DNA of 23,702 bases from an uncultured Bacteroidales bacterium (lineage in GTDB: Bacteria; Bacteroidota; Bacteroidia; Bacteroidales; UBA932): positions 1 through 23,702 of the forward strand of contig CAJGBW010000025.1 in assembly GCA_904501835.1 (NCBI GenBank), in the 5' to 3' direction. The stretch's first letter is position 1; every line of letters begins with the position of its first letter. A model generated the notes under the pieces. The model did not search any database. It saw only the letters and a list, made by a program, of their open reading frames with translations, and was not told the DNA's origin. The translations under genes and the position numbers were made by a program. Shown one piece after another: positions 1 through 7,345 of the stretch.

Positions 1-599
1 ACAGGAGGCTCTACCTCCAAATAACCCGCTTTCTCATTGCAATCCAAGAAGAAGTTGATGAGGGCACGCTGCAATTTGGCACCCTTACCTTTATATACAG
101 GGAAACCGGCACCGGTGATTTTCACACCCAGGTCAAAATCGATGATATCCAATTTCTTCGCCAATTCCCAGTGCGGAAGGGCATTCTCTCCCAAGTCAGG
201 AATATCGTTTCCTGAACGAACCACCACATTATCCTCGGCGGATTTACCAGGCTGAACGAGGTCGCTGGGGAGGTTGGGAAGAAGCACCACCAAGGCGTCC
301 AATTCCTGTTTGTTCTGCTCGGTCGCCTCCTGAAGACGGGCAGACTCCTCTTTCAATTTCGCCACCTCGGCTTTGGCTGCCTCTGCAGCCTCTTTGTCGC
401 CGGCTTTCATATAGCCACCGATGAGGGAAGCGGCTTTTTTCTGTTGAGCCAAACAATTGTCCAACTGCTGCTGAAGAGAACGTCTTTCAACATCCAACTG
501 GTTGATTTTGGCTACATATTCACTTGCGTCAAAATTTTTGACGGCTAATTTCTTGATAACATATTCGGGCTCTTCCCGAAGCAATTTTAATGTAAGCAT
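1..599 (-). CDS. serS: Seryl-tRNA synthetase, N-terminal part (runs off the left edge)
   Basis: Seryl-tRNA synthetase charges tRNA-Ser with serine in the cytoplasm. The 199 codons visible start at ATG 599 with MLTLKLLREEPEYV. Residues 1 to about 105 form the charged, Ala/Glu/Lys-rich antiparallel coiled-coil arm that grips the long variable arm of tRNA-Ser. The catalytic class II core begins near residue 140 (LPHWELAKK) and reaches motif 1 at about 161-190 (ITGAGFPVYKGKGAKLQRAL). Motifs 2 and 3 lie outside the window. The gene follows rpmA on the same strand, separated by a hairpin terminator, so it may depend on read-through or on a promoter I cannot see. A tRNA-Ser gene lies about 19 kb away in the same window. 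The family assignment is firm. Confidence 0.97.
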   Translation of the reverse strand, partial: MLTLKLLREEPEYVIKKLAVKNFDASEYVAKINQLDVERRSLQQQLDNCLAQQKKAASLIGGYMKAGDKEAAEAAKAEVAKLKEESARLQEATEQNKQELDALVVLLPNLPSDLVQPGKSAEDNVVVRSGNDIPDLGENALPHWELAKKLDIIDFDLGVKITGAGFPVYKGKGAKLQRALINFFLDCNEKAGYLEVEPP

Positions 600-611
600 C
601 TGTTTATTCTA

Positions 612-661
612 AATAAAAAAGGATTGTCGCTAATCACCTGAGGCGGCAGCTACAATCCTTT
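612..661 (-). terminator. Intrinsic terminator (or attenuator) between rpmA and serS
   Basis: A perfect 10-bp inverted repeat, AAAGGATTGT (618-627) and ACAATCCTTT (652-661), encloses a 24-nt loop. Read on the minus strand it is followed by a T6 run (615-620 on the plus strand reads as A). It lies 23 bp past the rpmA stop and its T run ends about 15 nt before the serS ATG, close enough to act on serS expression. Confidence 0.75.
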
Positions 662-684
662 AACTATTTTCCGTTCAGGCTTCC

Positions 685-945
685 TTAATTTTCGAAAGGA
701 AGTACCGAAACATAAGATTTGCCTTTGGCTTTCTTGGTAAACTTAACAACACCGTCAACCAATGCATACAAAGTGTGGTCTTTACCCATACCTACATTGA
801 GACCGGGATTGTGAACTGTACCTCTCTGGCGAACGATGATGTTACCAGCTTTTACATTCTCTGATCCGAACTTCTTAAGTCCTAATCGCTTACTTTCTGA
901 TTCGCGTCCGTTCTTGGAACTACCTACACCTTTTTTATGTGCCAT
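685..945 (-). CDS. rpmA: 50S ribosomal protein L27 (bL27)
   Basis: L27 is a large-subunit ribosomal protein whose N-terminus reaches the peptidyl transferase centre. The 86-residue product has the family's usual length and signature: MAHKKGVGSSKNGRESESKRLG at the N-terminus (no Firmicutes-type cleavable extension), then IIVRQRGTVHNPG and VGMGKDHTLYALVDG. It lies 21 bp downstream of rplU, the almost universal rplU-rpmA pair. The start is fixed by the conserved MAHKK and by an AGGAGG 8 nt upstream, so this gene, unlike most in the phylum, has a recognisable Shine-Dalgarno. Transcription probably ends at the hairpin at 612-661. Confidence 0.98.
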   Translation of the reverse strand: MAHKKGVGSSKNGRESESKRLGLKKFGSENVKAGNIIVRQRGTVHNPGLNVGMGKDHTLYALVDGVVKFTKKAKGKSYVSVLPFEN

Positions 946-953
946 AATTGATT

Positions 954-959
954 CCTCCT
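954..959 (-). promoter_or_regulatory. Shine-Dalgarno of rpmA
   Basis: The minus strand reads AGGAGG with 8 nt to the rpmA ATG at 945. Most genes in this window, including the pilus genes, show no comparable motif, so it stands out and supports the MAHKK start. Confidence 0.65.
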
Positions 960-966
960 ACTAAAA

Positions 967-1278
967 TTAAGCGATTTCTACAATTTGAAGTTTAGTCAGA
1001 TACTGACGATGACCGTTCAGTTTCTTGTAGCCTTTGCGGCGTTTCTTCTTGAATACAAGAACTTTGTCAGCCTTGCAAGTGTCATCAAGAACGGTTGCCT
1101 TAACGACTGCACCCTCTACATAGGGAGCACCCACCTTCACTGCGCCGTCATTGTCAACGAGCAAAACGGTGGAGAATTCGACAACTGCGTCTTTAGCTTC
1201 TGCAAGACGATTGACGAAAATCTGTTTGCCAGCTTCTACCTTGAATTGCTGGCCACCAATTTCAACAATTGCGTACAT
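967..1278 (-). CDS. rplU: 50S ribosomal protein L21 (bL21)
   Basis: L21 binds 23S rRNA in the large subunit. The 103-residue protein begins MYAIVEIGGQQFKVEAGK, the standard bL21 start, and carries the usual C-terminal KKKRRKGYKKLNGHRQYLTKL-type basic stretch. A longer frame begins at 1368, but that start coincides with the -7 element of the predicted promoter (1366-1373), so it would lie upstream of the transcript; 1278 is therefore chosen. It is the first gene of the rplU-rpmA pair, with an untranslated leader of about 80 nt. Confidence 0.98.
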   Translation of the reverse strand: MYAIVEIGGQQFKVEAGKQIFVNRLAEAKDAVVEFSTVLLVDNDGAVKVGAPYVEGAVVKATVLDDTCKADKVLVFKKKRRKGYKKLNGHRQYLTKLQIVEIA

Positions 1279-1358
1279 ATAAAATAAACTATAAAGTTTT
1301 GACTGTGAGCGCCTTAACATTCGTAAGGACTTGACCGAGCTCAAAACAGCCGTCAATA
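1279..1358 (-). other. Untranslated leader of the rplU-rpmA operon
   Basis: If the promoter at 1366-1395 is real, about 80 nt precede the rplU ATG. They include a small hairpin, CCTTA (1312-1316) with TAAGG (1324-1328), and two copies of a GTCCTTA-like stretch. Ribosomal protein operons are often autoregulated through such leaders, but I see no match to a leader family I can name. Confidence 0.35.
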
Positions 1359-1365
1359 AGGACCG

Positions 1366-1395
1366 CAAAGGTAGGAAAAAAAATTGATTTTCAAA
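1366..1395 (-). promoter_or_regulatory. Bacteroidota-type promoter of rplU-rpmA
   Basis: The minus strand reads TTTG (1395-1392), 18 nt, then TACCTTTG (1373-1366), matching TAnnTTTG. The spacer is a base or so shorter than the usual 19-21. The -33 element abuts the stop codon of the upstream ATPase gene. A start site near 1359 is inferred. Confidence 0.7.
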
Positions 1396-2508
1396 CTATT
1401 GGAAGAAATATTTTTCCAACCAATAACGGAAAAGAGGATCGATGATATAGACGCCTTTCCCCTTCTCTTCGCTGATAATCTCCTTCTTCATCAACGCCTG
1501 ACGCACACGCACGACATTGGCGGAAGAATGAAGTTCGTATTGTTCCAAAATTTTGGAGGAAGAGAAATTGCAAGTCCTGCCCTGATCAATCAAGGCCCTT
1601 AAAAAACGAAGTTGGAAACAAGTGAGGTGGCTTGCGATATAGTTGAGATAGGGAAGTTGTGACGAAACGAGACCCGCCAAGGCCTTTTCGCTGACCGCCT
1701 CATTGATATAACCGCGTGTGAGAGAATCACATAAGGACATATAATGCTTGATATGCCATATATTATTCTCAAAGAGTCGAATCAGCGAAAGAATCGCATC
1801 TTTCTCCATCACCTTACCCGTCTGGTTCAGACACGAACGGATATAATCGTGAATCTCATTCTCTGAAATGTCAGAAAGAGTCAGCGGCTGCACATCCTCA
1901 CCAAAAAAACTGCTTCTCACAAAAAGGGATTTCATTTCATTGATTTGAGACCCGACAAAGAGGTAGGAAATCTTCTGTCCACGCAGTTCTTTCAGAGCGT
2001 CCCTCAAAGCGCGAAGCAAAACGGGAAATTCTTCCAAGGCGCCGAGACGCTGAAATTCCTCTATTATAATTATAAGGTTAGAACCCGAATCGGCGGAAAG
2101 TCCCTCTTGTGAGAATTCTGTCCCCGAAAGCGCCGCACGAAGACGGGAAGGAAGCAAAAATAGAGAACGGTAGTCATCTCCGGAACAGGCCGACTCCTTA
2201 AGAAGTCCCTGGAGCAAAGTGCCTGACGGCTCCATCGCACGCTGTAATTGGCTGATAAAGCGTGATACAAAATCTTCCATGCGAATGATATTGTCCGCCT
2301 TGAATTCGCACACCGTAAAAGAGGGTAAATCCTGCTTCAGTGTCTGCAAAACCTCATGTATCAGCGAACTTTTACCCGTTTTGGGGGCGGCATAAAGAGC
2401 GACGCTTCGACCTTGTATCAACGCATCTTTCAATTGCAGACACTCCTGACGACGACCCAAAAAGTCGCGCCCGGTCACTTCACGTTCGTATGAAAAAGCC
2501 AATTTCAC
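1396..2508 (-). CDS. AAA ATPase with C-terminal winged helix (archaeal-ATPase-like)
   Basis: This 370-residue protein has the layout of the PF01637-like family of P-loop ATPases: an N-terminal VTGRDFLGRRQE box (residues 11-22), Walker A around AAPKTGKSS (40-48, with Ala in place of the first Gly), Walker B LIIIIEE followed by FQ (145-153), a sensor-like FVGSQ (184-188), and a C-terminal winged helix ending in IDPLFRYWLEKYF. There is no signal peptide or membrane segment. The substrate is unknown; relatives resemble STAND-type regulatory ATPases. The start is GTG at 2508: no ATG lies upstream in frame, and the N-terminal box begins at once. It is monocistronic, divergent from rpsU, and has a paralogue at 20129 in this window. 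Confidence 0.85.
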   Translation of the reverse strand: MKLAFSYEREVTGRDFLGRRQECLQLKDALIQGRSVALYAAPKTGKSSLIHEVLQTLKQDLPSFTVCEFKADNIIRMEDFVSRFISQLQRAMEPSGTLLQGLLKESACSGDDYRSLFLLPSRLRAALSGTEFSQEGLSADSGSNLIIIIEEFQRLGALEEFPVLLRALRDALKELRGQKISYLFVGSQINEMKSLFVRSSFFGEDVQPLTLSDISENEIHDYIRSCLNQTGKVMEKDAILSLIRLFENNIWHIKHYMSLCDSLTRGYINEAVSEKALAGLVSSQLPYLNYIASHLTCFQLRFLRALIDQGRTCNFSSSKILEQYELHSSANVVRVRQALMKKEIISEEKGKGVYIIDPLFRYWLEKYFFQ

Positions 2509-2528
2509 GATGCTAAGCGTGTGATATG

Positions 2529-2559
2529 CAAAGATATAAATTTATTTGCATTTTGTAAA
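2529..2559 (-). promoter_or_regulatory. Promoter of the ATPase gene at 2508
   Basis: The minus strand carries a perfect -7 box, TATCTTTG (2536-2529), with an imperfect -33, TTTA (2559-2556), at 19 nt. The implied leader before the GTG at 2508 is only about 14 nt. It overlaps the -33 region of the rpsU promoter on the other strand. Confidence 0.55.
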
Positions 2560-2576
2560 AAAAGGTCATACCTTTG
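2545..2576 (+). promoter_or_regulatory. Bacteroidota-type promoter of rpsU
   Basis: TTTG (2545-2548), 20 nt, then TACCTTTG (2569-2576) is a full match to TTTG-N19-21-TAnnTTTG. The start site is inferred near 2582, giving a leader of about 28 nt that is mostly the Shine-Dalgarno. Confidence 0.85.
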
Positions 2577-2589
2577 CACCCGCTAATAA

Positions 2590-2601
2590 AAAGGAGGTGA
2601 T
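2590..2601 (+). promoter_or_regulatory. Extended Shine-Dalgarno of rpsU
   Basis: AAAGGAGGTGAT is complementary over 12 bases to the standard 3' end of 16S rRNA and ends 8 nt before the ATG at 2610. Ribosomes of this phylum largely ignore Shine-Dalgarno sequences because bS21, bS18 and bS6 cover the anti-SD. A perfect site in front of the bS21 gene itself therefore fits feedback by free 30S subunits lacking bS21 (inference from published work on Flavobacterium ribosomes). Confidence 0.85.
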
Positions 2602-2609
2602 TTAGAGCT

Positions 2610-2804
2610 ATGATTATCGTTCAGGTTAAAGACGGAGACAATATCGAGAAAGCCTTGAAGAAATTCAAGAGAAAATTCGAAAAGACTGGCGCTATCCGCG
2701 AGCTTCGCGCACGCAGAGAGTTCACCAAGCCCTCTGTTAAGAAGAGAATGGCTAAAATGAAAGCCATCTACGTACAGCACCTCCAGCTTCAGGATGAGCA
2801 GTAA
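2610..2804 (+). CDS. rpsU: 30S ribosomal protein S21 (bS21)
   Basis: bS21 is a small-subunit protein near the 3' end of 16S rRNA. The 64-residue product starts MIIVQVKDGDNIEKALKKFK and continues with the basic helices typical of bS21 (RARREFTKPSVKKRMAKMKA). In Bacteroidota it helps to sequester the anti-Shine-Dalgarno. The gene has its own full promoter, an unusually strong Shine-Dalgarno and a strong terminator, so it is a self-contained unit. Confidence 0.97.
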   Translation: MIIVQVKDGDNIEKALKKFKRKFEKTGAIRELRARREFTKPSVKKRMAKMKAIYVQHLQLQDEQ

Positions 2805-2826
2805 TTCCCTTGCGGAATAGCAAGAT

Positions 2827-2854
2827 AAAGGATGGTTTCGGCCATCCTTTTTTT
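2827..2854 (+). terminator. Intrinsic terminator of rpsU
   Basis: A 9-bp stem, AAAGGATGG (2827-2835) with CCATCCTTT (2842-2850), a 6-nt loop and a T7 run (2848-2854), 22 bp past the rpsU stop. Confidence 0.9.
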
Positions 2855-2883
2855 GTATAATTCATATCTATCTCTTAACTTTA
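2852..2883 (+). promoter_or_regulatory. Promoter of the gene at 2908
   Basis: TTTG (2852-2855), 20 nt, then TAACTTTA (2876-2883), one mismatch from TAnnTTTG. The -33 element lies in the T run of the rpsU terminator. Confidence 0.6.
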
Positions 2884-2907
2884 CGGCCACGACTATATAA
2901 CAAAACA

Positions 2908-4200
2908 ATGAAAAGAACCATACTTTCTCTTTTGTGCGCCCTCTTCCTCTCTTGGGGAACACAAGCACAAGCCCTTACGAGCAACTCACTCAAATCATAT
3001 ACCATCGTATATAGTCTTGGGGCGGAAGACGAAGAAGGCATAGAAGCCGCACAATATCTACAGAAAGCCATTGAGGCTCAATGTGGCGTTCGCCTTGACA
3101 TCCAAAGCGATGAAAAAAAAGCAAAAGCCCGCGAAATCCTTATCGGTCATACGTTGCGCAAGGAATCGCACCAAGCCTACAACACGGCTTTCGGCCCCTT
3201 TGACTATCAGGTCAAACTTACAGGAAAACGTCTGGTATGTGCCGGAGGGGGTGCTTGGGCGCTTAAAAAGGCCGGAGAACGTATCGCAGCGGATTTGGCA
3301 GGCGGGAAAATCGGCAAAAAATATGAGTTTGCCGGAAGCGTACAGGGAGAATTCTTATTCCCTCGCGAAGAAAAGGTTAATCTGCGTATCCTGGCGTCCA
3401 ATGTGTGGGATTTCAGCAACAAGCCCAATCCCGAAGCCTGGGAGAAGATGGGTGCCAACTGCACAGACAGCGTAAGAGCCCCGCAATTTGCCCAACTTAT
3501 TCGTGCCTATATGCCCGACGTGATTGGTTTTCAGGAGTTTTCCAGAGAAATGACCGCTTTGGTCGAAAAGGACGTCGCCCAATATGGCTACAAGGAGACT
3601 TTTGTTCCCGAAGGCAACAATGACACCCCTATTTGGTATAACGAAAATACGGTAGAACTTATTGAAACCCAATATGTTCGCTTTGTACCGGCCTTGTGGA
3701 GCAACGGAGGCAGCAAGGGATATAGTTATGGTGTATTCCGACACAAAGGAAACGGCAAGACCTTTATTCTCTTTACCACTCATCTTTGGTGGAAAAGCGA
3801 GAAGGTGCAAGCCGGTAGTAACACCGCACGTGCAGCACAAGCACACCAGATTGTCGCTCACTGCGAATACTTGAAAGCCCAATATGACTGTCCTATTTTT
3901 GTGGTTGGTGACATGAACTGCACCGAAAAATCAAAGGGTATCCGTATGTTTTTGGACAACGGCTTTACCCCTTGTTATCAAGCAGCAAGCGGATTCAGCG
4001 ATCCGCACAATGGACACCACCGCTGCAACAAAAACGGTTTTGGACGCGACAGAGGCAATCGCACCCGCGCAGAAGCCATTGATCATTGCTTTATCTATAA
4101 CGGAAAAGAGAGCCAGATACGCCACTTCATCTGTGAAATGAGCGCTTTTACGGTAAAAATTACCGACCACTACCCCAATATCATCGATGTCATCCTCTAA
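2908..4200 (+). CDS. Secreted endonuclease/exonuclease/phosphatase-fold protein
   Basis: A 430-residue exported hydrolase. Residues 1-22 form a signal peptide with likely cleavage after AQA. Residues about 28-145 resemble the small alpha/beta domain found at the N-terminus of some glycoside hydrolases (YTIVYSLGAEDEEGIEAAQYL, then EILIGHT). Residues 158-430 are an endonuclease/exonuclease/phosphatase domain with a complete catalytic set: Asn165 in LASNVW, QE (209-210), TTHLWW (290-295), GDMN (334-337), IDH (391-393) and the final DH (420-421). Members cleave phosphodiester or phosphomonoester bonds; the substrate could be DNA, RNA, a phospholipid or a sugar phosphate, and the sequence does not decide. 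The last 14 bases overlap the next gene, suggesting translational coupling. It likely acts in the periplasm or outside the cell. Confidence 0.88.
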   Translation: MKRTILSLLCALFLSWGTQAQALTSNSLKSYTIVYSLGAEDEEGIEAAQYLQKAIEAQCGVRLDIQSDEKKAKAREILIGHTLRKESHQAYNTAFGPFDYQVKLTGKRLVCAGGGAWALKKAGERIAADLAGGKIGKKYEFAGSVQGEFLFPREEKVNLRILASNVWDFSNKPNPEAWEKMGANCTDSVRAPQFAQLIRAYMPDVIGFQEFSREMTALVEKDVAQYGYKETFVPEGNNDTPIWYNENTVELIETQYVRFVPALWSNGGSKGYSYGVFRHKGNGKTFILFTTHLWWKSEKVQAGSNTARAAQAHQIVAHCEYLKAQYDCPIFVVGDMNCTEKSKGIRMFLDNGFTPCYQAASGFSDPHNGHHRCNKNGFGRDRGNRTRAEAIDHCFIYNGKESQIRHFICEMSAFTVKITDHYPNIIDVIL

Positions 4201-4657
4201 ACCCTTGCGCACACAACATTTAAGTCTCCCCAATGCCATATTGCTGGGAGAGGTCAAACGTTACATACAGCAGGGAAAGTCTGCTACCATACGAACAAAA
4301 GGCAACAGTATGCTGCCTTTTATTCGGGGAAGTGTCGATAGTGTTCAATTGTCTGCCAGAGCGCAGTATAGGAAGGGGGATATCGTGTTGGCGGAAATCG
4401 CACCCGACCACTATGTCCTACACCGCATCTGGTCCATTACGGAGAGCAAAGTCGTGCTGATGGGCGACGGAAATTGCAGTGGAAAGGAAGAATGTCGTCC
4501 GGAAAATATCGTTGCCAAAGTGGATTATATCATCACACCCAGCGAACGAAAAATCAATCCGGACCAATGCATCCATCGTTTTTTTGCCAAGTGCTGGCGC
4601 ATTCTCCTGCCTCTACGCGGCTATCTGCTGGCGATTTATTACCGCCTCTTCAAATAA
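4187..4657 (+). CDS. S24/S26 family peptidase (signal-peptidase-like)
   Basis: A 156-residue protein with the S24/S26 serine protease core: GNSMLPFIRG with catalytic Ser41, YRKGDIVLAE (61-70), VLHRI with His79, and GDGN (93-96). A His rather than Lys after the Ser block resembles the ER-type or SipW-type Ser/His arrangement (family knowledge). There is no N-terminal membrane anchor, but residues 139-154 are hydrophobic and could attach to the membrane. Small proteins of this type often sit beside ribosomally made peptide genes in Bacteroidota, but no such precursor is visible here. The ATG overlaps the upstream gene by 14 bases. The gene ends 3 bases from the convergent transporter gene. Confidence 0.82.
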   Translation: MSSSKPLRTQHLSLPNAILLGEVKRYIQQGKSATIRTKGNSMLPFIRGSVDSVQLSARAQYRKGDIVLAEIAPDHYVLHRIWSITESKVVLMGDGNCSGKEECRPENIVAKVDYIITPSERKINPDQCIHRFFAKCWRILLPLRGYLLAIYYRLFK

Positions 4658-4660
4658 ATT

Positions 4661-6352
4661 TTACTTTTTGTAAACTTTTTCGAGATCCTGGGAGATATTG
4701 ATGATAAAGTCGCCCATTTTCTCCAATTCGTTCACGATATCCATATAGTAAACGCTGGACAAATAGCTCTTCTTGCTCTCATCCAATTCCTCTATCTCGG
4801 CATCACGGAGTTCATTTCTCAAATTATTGATCTGAATTTCCGCATTGAGGGCATTGGATATTTCAAGCAACACTCCATCGTGGGCGGCATTGAGATTGGC
4901 AATCATGACGTCGTAGGCATTATCCACCAACTCCACCATCTGCATCAACTTGCCAAGCGTAGCATCGTCAAAATTCTTATGATGTTCATTGCGTCTGGAA
5001 AGCATACGGCTGATGGCTTCGCCGGAATCGCCCAAAGACTCCAACTCTCCGATAATTTTATACATCGCCTTGATTTTCTTGGAGGTGTTCACACTGACTC
5101 CGGCCGCAGAAACAGAGTTAAGGAAGGTAGCAATCTCAAACTCGATTCGGTCTGAAATCTCCTCATATTTCACCAATTTTCCACGCATTTCGTCAAACAC
5201 CTGCTCATCCTTCTCGCAGATTGCCGTTTTTGCATAAGCCAAACCTTGACGGGAAATTTTCGCAAAATGAATAATCTCTTTGAAAGCCTGTTCGGTCGCC
5301 AACTCGGGCGTTGCAATCGGTCCGGCATTGATATATTTGAGTTTCTTGATTTCCTTGCCCTCGACTTTCTTGTCCTTGATAACCGTACAAACGATTTTTT
5401 CGATCACCGGAACAAACCAAATCAAAATAAAGGTGTTGAGAGTATTAAATAAGGTATGAAGCATGGAGAGGCCATACAGAGCTGCCGTCGGAGAATCGTC
5501 GGGGAGGGAGAAAATGGAAGAGGTCAGCCATTCCACCAATTTAAGAATGTAGGGATAGCAAATCAGTACCCAAATCACACCAAAAACATTAAATACCGTA
5601 TGGGCCAAGGCAGAACGCTTGGCAGGAACATTTCCGACCGAAGCCGCGATATTGGCCGTAATGGTAGTTCCGATATTTTCGCCCAACACCATGGCACAGG
5701 CCATATCAAAACGAATCCAACCCATATTCAGCATAATGAGGGTAAGCGCCATGGTCGCACTGGAAGACTGTAAGACCAAAGTCAGGATGGTACCGAAAAA
5801 CAGGAACAAAAGCACAGAGCCAAAACCATAACCTTGCCATCCTTGAATAAAAGAAAGGACTTCGGGCGTCTGCTGCAAATCCGGCACGGAACTCTTCATC
5901 ATGGATAATCCCAAAAAGAGAAGGGAGAAGCCCACAATCAGTTCAGAGATATTCCTTCTTTGACTTTTCTTGGACATAGACAAGATAAAGCCCACAGCCA
6001 TCAAAGGAACGGCCAAAATGGAAATATCCGCCTTAAATCCCAACCAAGCCACCAACCAAGCAGTCACGGTGGTACCGATATTGGCACCCATAATGACAGA
6101 GATAGCCTGCGCCAAAGTCAGCAGTCCGGCATTCACAAAACTCACCACCATTACGGTCGTAGCACTGGACGACTGGATGACCGTGGTGATTCCCAATCCT
6201 GTCAAAACACCTTTGAAGGGACTGGAAGTCATAGAAGAAAGAAAACCGCGCAATCTGTTACCTGCGGCTTTTTGAAGACCTGCGCTCATCATGTTCATTC
6301 CATAAAGGAACATTCCGAGCGAACCAATCAAAGTAATAATTTGAAGCAACAT
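4661..6352 (-). CDS. Na/Pi cotransporter family protein with C-terminal PhoU-like domain
   Basis: A 563-residue inner-membrane protein of the PNaS (NptA/YjbB-like) family, which moves phosphate with sodium. The two inverted repeats each carry the signature: QSSSAT at 60-65 with GANIGTT at 89-95, and QSSSAT at 195-200 with GENIGTT at 224-230. About eight or nine hydrophobic segments fill residues 1-330. Residues about 355-560 are helical and charged and resemble PhoU, which is thought to regulate transport. It starts with ATG 3 bp after the stop of the exchanger gene, so the two are co-transcribed. No terminator is visible after it, since the convergent gene ends 3 bp away. Confidence 0.93.
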   Translation of the reverse strand: MLLQIITLIGSLGMFLYGMNMMSAGLQKAAGNRLRGFLSSMTSSPFKGVLTGLGITTVIQSSSATTVMVVSFVNAGLLTLAQAISVIMGANIGTTVTAWLVAWLGFKADISILAVPLMAVGFILSMSKKSQRRNISELIVGFSLLFLGLSMMKSSVPDLQQTPEVLSFIQGWQGYGFGSVLLFLFFGTILTLVLQSSSATMALTLIMLNMGWIRFDMACAMVLGENIGTTITANIAASVGNVPAKRSALAHTVFNVFGVIWVLICYPYILKLVEWLTSSIFSLPDDSPTAALYGLSMLHTLFNTLNTFILIWFVPVIEKIVCTVIKDKKVEGKEIKKLKYINAGPIATPELATEQAFKEIIHFAKISRQGLAYAKTAICEKDEQVFDEMRGKLVKYEEISDRIEFEIATFLNSVSAAGVSVNTSKKIKAMYKIIGELESLGDSGEAISRMLSRRNEHHKNFDDATLGKLMQMVELVDNAYDVMIANLNAAHDGVLLEISNALNAEIQINNLRNELRDAEIEELDESKKSYLSSVYYMDIVNELEKMGDFIINISQDLEKVYKK

Positions 6353-6355
6353 AAG

Positions 6356-7318
6356 TTAAGCTATTTGGGTTGAAATTAAATACCAATTGTAAGCAACAAT
6401 GCCTATAAATAACACCGCACCGGATACGCGGTTGATTTTCCCTTTAAGTCCCAAGAGCGTAGCCAGCACAACCGAGGCTATCATGACGATATAATCCACG
6501 AAAGTAATTCCTGTCGCATTCAGAGGCATCACTTGAGAAGAAAGTCCCAAAATCCATGTGATATTGAAGATGCAGGAACCAATCACATTACCCAATGCCA
6601 AGTCGGTATTCTTCTTCAAGGCAGCAGCCAAAGAGGCGGCCAACTCCGGCAAGGAGGTACCACAGGCAATCAAGGTGATGGAAATGAAAGCATCGCTTAC
6701 GCCAAATGATTTTGCTACCACAATGGCATTGTCGATAAAGAAGTCGCAACTGGTGATAAGGATAGCCAATCCGCCGACGACTTTAAGAATCGCCCACCAG
6801 AGCGGAGTTACTTTCTCACCGGGATTCTCAGGACTTTGTTCCGCCTCCACTTTTTTCTGCTTTCTGTCTCGGTAGAAAGAATAAAACATAAAAAAGGCAA
6901 AACAAGCGAGTAAAATCAGACCATCCACTCGACCGATAACGGCGTCCCCGCCCGTAAAGAAATTATACACCACCAACAACAAAATCACAGAGACGGCGAT
7001 GCAGAAGGGCAGTTCAAATTTCAGATTGTCTTTTCCCACAGCGACGGGAAAAAAGAGAGCCGTCAGTCCTAAAATGCCCAGCACATTAAAAATATTGGAC
7101 CCTACCACATTACCAATCGCCACATCGGCATTTCCTCCGAGAGCACCGATAAAGCTCACCACCAATTCAGGCATAGATGTTCCGATGCCCACAATGGCTG
7201 CCCCTATCACAAAGTCCGAAACCTTATATCTGCGAGCAATCGACACAGAGCCATCCACCAAATAATCAGCACCAAAGACGATGCCGACCAAAGAAATTAA
7301 AAGAATCACATACTCCAT
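6356..7318 (-). CDS. Calcium/sodium antiporter (CaCA family, YrbG-like)
   Basis: A 320-residue inner-membrane exchanger. The duplicated alpha-repeats are clear (numbered from the GTG at 7321; subtract one for the ATG at 7318): GTSMPE (47-52) with GNVVGSNIFN (70-79), and GTSLPE (221-226) with GNVIGSCIFN (244-253). These acidic and Asn residues bind Ca and Na. A charged cytoplasmic loop (about 150-172) separates the halves, and there are about ten hydrophobic segments. An in-frame GTG sits one codon before the chosen ATG. The gene follows the last pilus gene after 27 bp with no terminator, so some read-through is likely, and it precedes the Na/phosphate transporter by 3 bp. Confidence 0.93.
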   Translation of the reverse strand: MEYVILLISLVGIVFGADYLVDGSVSIARRYKVSDFVIGAAIVGIGTSMPELVVSFIGALGGNADVAIGNVVGSNIFNVLGILGLTALFFPVAVGKDNLKFELPFCIAVSVILLLVVYNFFTGGDAVIGRVDGLILLACFAFFMFYSFYRDRKQKKVEAEQSPENPGEKVTPLWWAILKVVGGLAILITSCDFFIDNAIVVAKSFGVSDAFISITLIACGTSLPELAASLAAALKKNTDLALGNVIGSCIFNITWILGLSSQVMPLNATGITFVDYIVMIASVVLATLLGLKGKINRVSGAVLFIGIVAYNWYLISTQIA

Positions 7319-7345
7319 CACTTATTCATTCTGTTATTTTAATTA

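Noticed and set aside
600..684. T-box riboswitch before serS
   Set aside because: Too short; no specifier loop or T-box sequence, and such elements are not expected in this phylum.
1279..1368. N-terminal extension of L21 starting at 1368
   Set aside because: It would start within the -7 promoter element; bL21 proteins begin MYAIVEIGGQQ, which fits 1278.
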